Assembly: GCA_023430425.1 (NCBI GenBank)
Contig: JAEZAR010000437.1
Span: forward strand, 1 to 9,423
Direction of reading: 5' to 3'
DNA length: 9,423 bases
DNA from: Actinomycetes bacterium
Lineage (GTDB): Bacteria > Actinomycetota > Actinomycetes > Actinomycetales > Cellulomonadaceae
Under the pieces are notes generated by a model. The model was not told the DNA's origin. It did no database searches and was given only the letters and a program-made list of their open reading frames with translations. Both the position numbers and the translations under genes were made by a program. Below are positions 1 through 8,119 of this stretch, one piece after another (position 1 is the first letter of the stretch; each line of letters opens with the position of its first letter).

Positions 1-89
1 GGTATCCACAGTCACGATCGTCCCGCGCGCGGCACAGACCGAGCGGTCCGCCCCTCCCGCCGACCGCGCGGGCGGGCACCGTCGGCGTC

Positions 90-1040
90 GTGCGACTGCC
101 TCCCGACGTCGTCGCCCGCTCCGGCCGTGACCAGGCCGGGGTGGTCACCCGCGCGCAGCTCCTCGACCTCGGCGCCGACGACGCGTGGCTCTCCCGGCGC
201 GTGGCCGGCGGTCAGTGGCAGCGGCTCGGGAGCGGGGTCTTCGTCCCGTGGTCGGGCCCCGTCCCGTGGCCGGCCCGCGCCTGGGCCGCGGTCCTGGGCG
301 CCGGCGACGGGGCGGCGCTGTGCGGGCTCGCCGCCGCCTACCTCACCGGGCTGACCCCGCACCCCCCGTCGACGCTCGACGTGTGCCTGCCTCACGAGCG
401 ACGCGCCGGGTACACCACCCCCGGCGTGCGCATCCACCGGCGCGTGCGGATGCCACCGACCGGGGGACGGCCGCCGCGGGTGTGGCGCCCGGACACGGCT
501 GTGGACCTCGCAGCCGTGGCACGGTCCGCCGACGACGTGGTCGGGTGGGTGACCGCTGCCGCGCGTGCGGGGACGACGCCGTCGGAGCTCGCGGCGGCCC
601 TCGCCCGCCGCGGACGTGTCCGCCACCACGGGCTGCTGCTCGAGCTCGTGGCGGAGGTGGCGTCCGGGATCGAGTCGCCGCTCGAGCGTCGCTACCACCA
701 CGACGTGGAGCGGCGCCACGGGCTGCCACGCTCCCGGCTCCAGCTGCGGGACGTGGTCGGCGGGCGCTGGGTGCGCGCCGACTGCGTCTACCAGGGCATG
801 GGGCTGCGGGTCGAGCTCGACGGGGCGCTCGCGCACCCGCACGGGCGGACCGACGCCGACACGTGGCGGGACAACGCCGTGCTGCTGGAACGGGGCGAGG
901 TGACGCTGCGCTACCGCTGGCGGCACGTCGCGGCGGCGCCCTGTGCCACGGCCGCGCAGGTCGCGTGGGCGCTGCGCACGGGTGGCTGGACGGGCTCTGT
1001 CCGACCGTGCGGCCCAGGCTGTGCGGCCACCCCGGCGTAG
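90..1040 (+). CDS. AbiEi-like winged-helix / DUF559 (Vsr-like nuclease fold) protein, 316 aa
   Basis: This looks like the common actinobacterial two-part protein: an N-terminal AbiEi-antitoxin-like winged helix and a C-terminal DUF559 domain related to very-short-patch-repair endonucleases. Residues about 10-55 carry the typical opening (GVVTRAQLLDLG, then LSRRVAGGQWQRLGSGVFV). The middle (about 60-185) is the usual linker-like region. The C-terminal part shows the family core: ESPLE at 195-199, an acidic residue in RADCVY (D231), and VELDG at 241-245, followed by an Arg/Trp-rich strand (TLRYRWRHV). E195, D231, E242 and D244 are the candidate active-site residues. The start is GTG with only a weak purine-rich stretch upstream; a second in-frame GTG lies at 141, but starting there would clip the conserved N-terminus. 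It stands alone, with no recognisable toxin beside it. The true function of such proteins is not established, so 'nuclease' is a fold-based inference; family assignment is fairly secure. Confidence 0.85.
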   Translation: MRLPPDVVARSGRDQAGVVTRAQLLDLGADDAWLSRRVAGGQWQRLGSGVFVPWSGPVPWPARAWAAVLGAGDGAALCGLAAAYLTGLTPHPPSTLDVCLPHERRAGYTTPGVRIHRRVRMPPTGGRPPRVWRPDTAVDLAAVARSADDVVGWVTAAARAGTTPSELAAALARRGRVRHHGLLLELVAEVASGIESPLERRYHHDVERRHGLPRSRLQLRDVVGGRWVRADCVYQGMGLRVELDGALAHPHGRTDADTWRDNAVLLERGEVTLRYRWRHVAAAPCATAAQVAWALRTGGWTGSVRPCGPGCAATPA

Positions 1041-1061
1041 CGGGCTGCACCTTGCCGCCCG

Positions 1062-1100
1062 CGGGAAGATCTCACACGCCAGGCGTGAGAGATCCTCCCG
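1062..1100. terminator. Long imperfect dyad between convergent genes, likely bidirectional terminator
   Basis: An 18-base arm (1063-1080) pairs with its inverse (1082-1099) at 16 of 18 positions, centred on a single A at 1081, and one further C-G pair closes it. It begins 22 bases after the stop of the DUF559 gene and lies about 105 bases beyond the stop of the opposing membrane-protein gene, so it can serve both. There is no T-run, which is usual for actinobacterial intrinsic terminators. The near absence of a loop also makes a protein-binding operator or a dispersed palindromic repeat possible. Confidence 0.6.
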
Positions 1101-1111
1101 GCAACAACGTG

Positions 1112-1200
1112 GGGGCTCGACGGCGACCGGGCGGGGCTCGACGGCGACAAGGTGGGGCTCGACGCCGGCGACCGGGCGGGGCCGACGACGGCGACCGGGT
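1112..1200. repeat. Four degenerate 21-24 bp tandem repeats
   Basis: Units run 1112-1132, 1133-1153, 1154-1177 and 1178-1200. The first two are 21 bp and nearly identical, starting GGGGCTCGACGGCGAC; the third has a 3-base insertion (GACGCCGGCGAC) and the fourth is more diverged. The tract fills the rest of the spacer between the dyad and the end of the reverse-strand membrane-protein gene. Read on the reverse strand, the GTCGCCGTCGAG core differs by one base from the last codons of that gene (GTCGTCGTCGAG before TAG), suggesting the units grew from its 3' end. No gene function is proposed for the tract. Confidence 0.7.
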
Positions 1201-1205
1201 GGGCG

Positions 1206-2564
1206 CTACTCGACGACGACCCAGCCGGTGAGCGTCCGGCTCCAGCCGCCCTCGGGCGGCGTCACCGACGCCGGCAGCAGCTCCACGGACGTGCCGGCGT
1301 CGAGGTCGTGCACCGTCAGCGACGACGGGGCCGGGTCGCCGGAGCACCCGGGCTCGGCGTTGACGTACACCCGGCTGCCCTGGGCGCGGAGCGTGTAGAT
1401 GTTCTCCGCGCCGACGGGGCGCTGGAGCGGCCGGATCGCGCCGTCGGCCCAGACGTCGACGCCGCTCATGCACTCGTACAGCGTGAAGTCCGCCGACGGG
1501 AACGCGACGACGCCGTCCCGCACCCACACCCCACGGAAGTCGCCCGGCAGGGAATCGTCCGGGCCGATGGACGCGAGCCGCTCCGGCGCCCCGCCCTCGA
1601 CCGGGACCCGGTAGAGCGCCGGGTCGTGCCGGTAGGGCTCCCAGACGTCCCCGAACTCGTCCGCCGCCGCCTCGTCGACGCAGCCCGCGAGCAGGTTCGC
1701 CGAGTCGAGCCAGCCGACGGCGTAGCAGAGCCGACCGTCGACGCCGTAGGGCACCTCGCGCGGCGCCGGCCCGTCGGGCTCGAGCGTGAAGCGGTCGCTG
1801 AACGTCACCCCGGTGACGGCGCGACCGTCGGGTCCGTACGCGTCCAGCCACCCGTCGTCGGGCGGCAGGATGGCCGTGGCCGGGCCGGTCAGCTCACCGG
1901 TGACCAGGTCGAGGGTCAGCAGCGGACCCTCGGTGACCGTCTCCGAGAAGTACCCCAGCAGGTGGGCGTCCTCGCGCACGACCGCCGTGGCACCCCCGTC
2001 CCAGTGCACGGGGACGTGCTCCACCCAGGTGTTCTCCCGGTTCGCCGTCTCCCCCATCTCGACGTCGAAGCGGGCCGCGGCGAACCGCGTGCCCTCCGGG
2101 GACACGAGGAAGAGGATCTCCGTCGCCGGGACGAGGCCCAGGACCGGCCGCGGTGAGTAGCTCGCGAGCACCCAGCCGGGGCCCACGGCGTCGAGCAGCC
2201 CGTCCGGCATCGCGTAGTACGTCGGGAAGCCCGGCTCGTCGACCGGGTCGCCGAGCACCGGGTCCTCCGCGTCGTCGGTCGGCGTCGGCGACGGCGTGCG
2301 GTCCGGCGTCGGCTGCACCGGCTCGGGCGTGGTCACCGGCGGCTCGGGCGCCGCGAGGCGGTCCAGCCCGAACCACCCCGCGGCCACGACCGCCGCCACG
2401 ACCGGCAGGGCGACAGCTGCCTCGCGCACGTGCCGGACCGCACGGCCCCGACGCACCCGCGCGCGGACGCGCGCCAAGTCGTCCGCCTCCGGCACGAGGC
2501 CGTCGAGGGCGCCGGCCCGCTCGCCCGCCGCGGCCCACATCAGGTCACCGAGGTCACGCGTCAC
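1206..2564 (-). CDS. ECF-linked single-pass membrane protein, putative sigma regulator/sensor, 452 aa
   Basis: I do not recognise a named family. The first 50 residues are a charged, helical cytoplasmic segment, followed by one membrane helix at about 50-67 (VALPVVAAVVAAGWFGL). A Pro/Thr/Asp-rich linker follows at about 73-110, then an extracytoplasmic domain to the C-terminus, rich in short strand-like segments and with four cysteines (280, 295, 365, 407), which could form disulfides. The topology resembles actinobacterial anti-sigma or sigma-linked sensor proteins, but no HxxxCxxC zinc anti-sigma motif is visible. The GTG start at 2564 was chosen because a strong Shine-Dalgarno (AAGGAGGT at 2577-2570) sits 5 bases upstream; the longer open frame to 2894 merely runs through the sigma gene. 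It overlaps the sigma gene by 11 bp, so the two are very probably translated together, and the product most likely controls or responds with that sigma factor. Existence is secure; the role is inferred. Confidence 0.85.
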   Translation of the reverse strand: MTRDLGDLMWAAAGERAGALDGLVPEADDLARVRARVRRGRAVRHVREAAVALPVVAAVVAAGWFGLDRLAAPEPPVTTPEPVQPTPDRTPSPTPTDDAEDPVLGDPVDEPGFPTYYAMPDGLLDAVGPGWVLASYSPRPVLGLVPATEILFLVSPEGTRFAAARFDVEMGETANRENTWVEHVPVHWDGGATAVVREDAHLLGYFSETVTEGPLLTLDLVTGELTGPATAILPPDDGWLDAYGPDGRAVTGVTFSDRFTLEPDGPAPREVPYGVDGRLCYAVGWLDSANLLAGCVDEAAADEFGDVWEPYRHDPALYRVPVEGGAPERLASIGPDDSLPGDFRGVWVRDGVVAFPSADFTLYECMSGVDVWADGAIRPLQRPVGAENIYTLRAQGSRVYVNAEPGCSGDPAPSSLTVHDLDAGTSVELLPASVTPPEGGWSRTLTGWVVVE

Positions 2565-3135
2565 GTCGCACCTCCTTGCGGATCGACACCCGTCGTGGGG
2601 CCGGGCCCACCGGCCGCGCGTCGACGACGGGGACGTGCTCGGCGACCCCCGCGTCGAGCGCCGCGCCCAGCCGCGCGACGCCGTCGGACACGTACCGCTT
2701 GACCGCGCCCTCCGACAGCCGGAGCACGGCGGCGGTGTCCCGCACCGACAGGTCCTCCATGTGCCGCAGCACCACGCAGGCCCGCTCCCGAGGGCTGAGC
2801 AGCGCGAGCGCCGCCTCCACCTCGGGCGCCAGGCCGAGCGTGGGCGGGGCCACGGCCTCGGGCGCCGCGTGCGACCCGGTACGCGCCAGGGCACGGCGCT
2901 CCGCGCTCCGCCGCCGACCTGCGTCCACGAAGCGCGACGCGACGGCCCGGCGCACGTACGCCTCCGCCTCCGCGATCGTCGCGAACCGGGCGCGACCGGA
3001 GAACGTCGCCACCAGCGCGTCCTGGACGAGGTCCTCGGCGTCGGCCCGGGAGCGCGTCAGGAGCATCGCGTACGCGACGAGGCGCGCGTAGCGCTCGTGC
3101 GCGACGCGCTCCAGCAGCGGCTCCCAGCGAGCCAT
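2554..3135 (-). CDS. ECF-type RNA polymerase sigma factor, 193 aa
   Basis: This is a short alternative (extracytoplasmic function, group IV) sigma factor that redirects RNA polymerase to its own promoter class. Region 2 spans about residues 14-80, with the core-binding helix signature DAEDLVQDALVATF at 32-45. Region 4 spans about 106-160: LSPRERACVVLRHMEDLS, then the helix-turn-helix DTAAVLRLSEGAVKRYVSDG. Regions 1 and 3 are absent, as expected for the class. A tail of about 30 residues follows region 4. ATG at 3135 was chosen because GGGGAGGT lies just upstream (3146-3139); the longer GTG start at 3162 has no ribosome-binding site and would add nine non-conserved residues. It overlaps the downstream membrane-protein gene by 11 bp, the usual arrangement of an ECF factor and its regulator. 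The sequence resembles the actinobacterial SigE-like/sigma-24 group, but I would not give it a specific sig name. Confidence 0.93.
   Translation of the reverse strand: MARWEPLLERVAHERYARLVAYAMLLTRSRADAEDLVQDALVATFSGRARFATIAEAEAYVRRAVASRFVDAGRRRSAERRALARTGSHAAPEAVAPPTLGLAPEVEAALALLSPRERACVVLRHMEDLSVRDTAAVLRLSEGAVKRYVSDGVARLGAALDAGVAEHVPVVDARPVGPAPRRVSIRKEVRRDA
2570..2577 (-). promoter_or_regulatory. Shine-Dalgarno fixing the start of the membrane-protein gene
   Basis: AAGGAGGT on the reverse strand lies inside the last codons of the sigma-factor gene and 5 bases before GTG at 2564. It is the strongest ribosome-binding site in the window and settles the choice of start over the in-frame ATG eight codons later. 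Confidence 0.8.
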
Positions 3136-3165
3136 GACACCTCCCCACATGCTCGTCGACACCAG

Positions 3166-3190
3166 AACGCAGGAGGGTGAGCGCGGGGTT
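3166..3190 (-). promoter_or_regulatory. Candidate ECF-type (self-recognised) promoter of the sigma operon
   Basis: On the reverse strand a CAACC-like -35 element (AACC at 3190-3187) is separated by 17 bases from CGTT (3169-3166). This is the AAC...CGTT pattern recognised by many ECF sigma factors. It would start transcription roughly 20-25 bases before the ATG at 3135, leaving room for the ribosome-binding site. The motif is short and the region GC-rich, so chance cannot be excluded. The rest of the spacer (3191-3273) shows only small GC palindromes such as CGGGCGCCCG at 3241-3250. Confidence 0.4.
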
Positions 3191-3273
3191 GGGGTCCGCC
3201 GCCGCCTCGACCCGAGTCACGGACCGCGCGCGTGCCGCCGCGGGCGCCCGTCACGACCGCCGGCCGGGCGGGG

Positions 3274-6150
<2,877 letters not shown>

Positions 6151-6210
6151 CCGGCCATCCTGCCGCGCGGCGCGGCCCGCGGTCCGGCACCTTGGCCCCG
6201 GGTTCGCCGC

Positions 6211-6216
6211 TAGCCT
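6211..6216 (+). promoter_or_regulatory. Candidate -10 element (TAGCCT) for the MFS gene
   Basis: TAGCCT fits the actinobacterial TANNNT -10 pattern and lies 38 bases before the chosen GTG start of the transporter, inside the divergent spacer 6151-6254. I see no convincing -35 at 16-18 bases, which is common in these genomes. No matching element was found for the divergent ATPase gene. Confidence 0.35.
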
Positions 6217-6254
6217 GCGCTGGTGACGAGCAGCCGGTGCACGGGGGGACCGGC

Positions 6255-7541
6255 GTGAGCGTCCTGTCGGACCTGCGCACCGTCGCCGTCCACCGCGACT
6301 TCCGCAAGCTCTTCACGGTCCGGCTGGTGTCCCAGTGCGGCGACGGCATGTTCCAGATCGGCCTGGCGACCCTCTTCTTCTTCGCGCCCGAGCGGATGAC
6401 CACGGCCGGGGACGTCGCGGCGGCGTTCGCCGTCCTGCTGCTCCCGTTCACCGTCGTCGCGCCGTTCGCCGGCCCGCTGCTCGACAGGTGGCGGCGCCGT
6501 CAGGTGCTGCTGGTCGGCAACGCCCTGCGCGTCCCGCTCGCCCTCGCGCTCGCGGTCCTGATGGCGACGGTCGGCGTCGGGCCGGCGGTCTACGTCCTGG
6601 CGCTGGTGACCCTCGGGGTGAACCGCTTCCTCCTCGCGGCACTGTCGGCCGCCCTGCCGCGGGTGGTGCCGCGCGAGCAGCTCCTCATGGCCAACACCAT
6701 CACGCCGACCCTGGGCGCGGTGGCGGCCGTGGTCGGGGCGGGCCTCGGGTTCGCCCTCGGCCGGGTGACCCCGGAGGGCCCCGTCCGCGACGGCGTCGTG
6801 CTCGTCGTCGCAGGGCTGTTCTTCGCAGCGGCGAGCGCGCTCGCGCTCCGGCTCGGCCGGGACCAGCTCGGGCCCGAGCGGCGCTCGCTGCGGTTCTGGC
6901 GGGACGTCGCGGCGACGGCCCGGGACCTCGCCGACGGCGCACGGTGGCTGGTCCGCCGGGGCACCCCTGCGCTCGGCCTCGGGGTGATGGGCGTGCACCG
7001 GTTCCTGTACGGCGTGAACTTCATCGCCCTCATCCTCATGTCGCGGAACCTGCTCGCGGACCCCGCGGACGCCGACGCCGGGATGGCCACGTTCGCCCTG
7101 CTCGCCGGCATCTCCTTCGCGGGCAACGGCCTGGCGATCCTGCTCACCCCGCTCGCCCACGAGGTGGTGCGCCCGGCCGTGTGGGTCGTGGTGTGCCTGG
7201 GGGTCGGGGTCGCGAGCCAGGCCACCCTGGCGGCCTCACCCGCGTACGGCGTCGTGGTGGCCTCGGCGATCCTGCTCGGGCTGAGCGTCCAGGGGGCGAA
7301 GATCGCCGTCGACACCATCGTCCAGCGCGACACCGACGACGACTACCGCGGCCGCGCCTTCGCCCTCTACGACATGCTCTACAACGCCGCCTTCGTGGGC
7401 GCGGCCGCGCTCGCCGCCGTCGTGCTGCCCGACGCGGGGTGGTCGCCCGCCGTGTTCACCGCGCTGGCCGCCGTCTACGCGCTCACCGCCCTGGCGTACC
7501 GGACCGCGAACGACCGCGCGGAGGCCCGCGCGCCGGCCTGA
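6255..7541 (+). CDS. Major facilitator superfamily transporter, 428 aa
   Basis: A polytopic inner-membrane secondary transporter, predominantly hydrophobic, with about twelve helices in two halves. The first half carries the MFS motif-A-like loop GPLLDRWRRRQ at 73-83 between helices 2 and 3. The second half has a conserved-looking cytoplasmic loop QRDTDDDYRGRAFALYDMLYN around 357-377, in the style of actinobacterial drug-exporter-like MFS proteins (this family likeness is from memory). Substrate cannot be read from the sequence. GTG at 6255 was chosen because GGGGGGA lies about six bases upstream and the protein then starts with the usual short cytoplasmic leader before TM1. In-frame alternatives at 6192 (TTG) and 6237 (GTG) lack such a site. 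It is divergent from the P-type ATPase and convergent with the glycosylase gene, so it is probably a single-gene transcript. Confidence 0.92.
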   Translation: MSVLSDLRTVAVHRDFRKLFTVRLVSQCGDGMFQIGLATLFFFAPERMTTAGDVAAAFAVLLLPFTVVAPFAGPLLDRWRRRQVLLVGNALRVPLALALAVLMATVGVGPAVYVLALVTLGVNRFLLAALSAALPRVVPREQLLMANTITPTLGAVAAVVGAGLGFALGRVTPEGPVRDGVVLVVAGLFFAAASALALRLGRDQLGPERRSLRFWRDVAATARDLADGARWLVRRGTPALGLGVMGVHRFLYGVNFIALILMSRNLLADPADADAGMATFALLAGISFAGNGLAILLTPLAHEVVRPAVWVVVCLGVGVASQATLAASPAYGVVVASAILLGLSVQGAKIAVDTIVQRDTDDDYRGRAFALYDMLYNAAFVGAAALAAVVLPDAGWSPAVFTALAAVYALTALAYRTANDRAEARAPA

Positions 7542-7545
7542 CCGG

Positions 7546-7595
7546 CCCTACGCCCCGGAGGCGCCCCCACCCCCCGACGGCGCCCCTACGCCCCG
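7546..7595. repeat. 12-bp direct repeat bracketing the convergent gene ends, with a weak hairpin
   Basis: CCCTACGCCCCG occurs at 7546-7557 and again at 7584-7595, the second copy spanning the stop codon of the reverse-strand glycosylase gene. Between them GGCGCC at 7560-7565 can pair with GGCGCC at 7579-7584 around a 13-base loop. This 6-bp stem in the 44-base convergent spacer is the only terminator-like structure there and is weak. Confidence 0.4.
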
Positions 7596-8119
7596 ACCCC
7601 GCTCGCCTTCTCCCACGCGGCGACCGGCCCCGGCACGACGACGAACAGCGGGTGCACGTCCGGTACGACGACGGCCCGCCACCGCTCGAGCGTCGCCGGG
7701 CTCCGCACCGCCAGCTTGGCCCGCAGCACCGCCCACTCGAGCGCCACCTGCCCGTCGGGCACCTCGAGCGACCCGACGGGCGCTGCCCCGACGTGCGCTG
7801 CCCCGACGTGGACCGGCGGGCGCGCGACCCGGGAGCGGTCGTAGCGGTGCCCGCGTGCCGCCGCCTCGTCGGCGACCGCGTGCAGGTACGCCACGACGCG
7901 GTCGCCCGGCCAGGGCAGCACCTCGTCGCCGACGTGCCCGACGGCACCGCCCGCCTCGCCCGCGAGCGCGCTCCCGGGGCGGAACCGCTGCAGCTGGGGA
8001 TGGTTGCGGTAGCCCGTCGTCGTGCCGGTGAGCACGCGCTGGGCGAGCAGCGCCTCCCGCCAGCAGGCCGTGAGGCCGGCGGTGTCCAGGTACCGCGGAT
8101 GGACCGACCAGAGCCTCAC
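7586..8119 (-). CDS. Pyrimidine-dimer DNA glycosylase / endonuclease V-like protein, 177 aa
   Basis: The N-terminus (LWSVHPRYLDTAGLTACWREALLAQ... at 3-27, then TGYRNHPQLQRF at 35-46) is the signature of the bacterial Pyr_excise family, distantly related to phage T4 endonuclease V, which cuts the glycosyl bond at UV-induced cyclobutane pyrimidine dimers and then the backbone. The HPRYLD, WREALLAQ and HPQL blocks are present; the remainder (PGDRVVAYLHAVADEAAARGHRYD at about 71-94 and a C-terminal half of lower conservation) fits family length. The activity has been shown for T4 endonuclease V but, as far as I know, not for most bacterial members, so biochemical function is inferred. The GTG start at 8119 overlaps the stop of the CCA-adding enzyme gene by 4 bp (GTGA), implying translational coupling; a longer frame up to 8494 is only read-through of that gene. 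A 5-residue repeat (HVGAA twice) interrupts the C-terminal half. Confidence 0.8.
   Translation of the reverse strand: MRLWSVHPRYLDTAGLTACWREALLAQRVLTGTTTGYRNHPQLQRFRPGSALAGEAGGAVGHVGDEVLPWPGDRVVAYLHAVADEAAARGHRYDRSRVARPPVHVGAAHVGAAPVGSLEVPDGQVALEWAVLRAKLAVRSPATLERWRAVVVPDVHPLFVVVPGPVAAWEKASGVGA
7773..7810 (-). repeat. 15-bp (5-codon) tandem repeat inside the glycosylase gene
   Basis: Two full units (7773-7787 and 7788-7802) differ by one base, and a third partial copy follows to 7810. They encode the HVGAAHVGAAPVG segment at about residues 104-116. Being in-frame, the repeat changes protein length without breaking the gene, consistent with replication slippage. Confidence 0.7.

Noticed and set aside
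12..926. A 304-residue reverse open frame opposite the DUF559 gene
   Set aside because: Shadow of the forward gene; composition is Arg/Pro/Gly-rich with no recognisable domain.
1062..1200. CRISPR array
   Set aside because: The repeats are contiguous, of varying length and without spacers; no cas gene is near.
1206..2894. 562-residue version of the membrane protein
   Set aside because: The extra N-terminus is an out-of-frame reading of the sigma gene; the strong Shine-Dalgarno at 2577-2570 fixes the GTG at 2564.
2554..3162. Longer sigma-factor start (GTG at 3162)
   Set aside because: No ribosome-binding site precedes it and the extra residues are not sigma-like; the ATG at 3135 has GGGGAGGT just upstream.
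3136..3273. Riboswitch or small RNA between the ATPase and sigma genes
   Set aside because: Only short GC palindromes are visible and no known riboswitch core could be recognised by eye.
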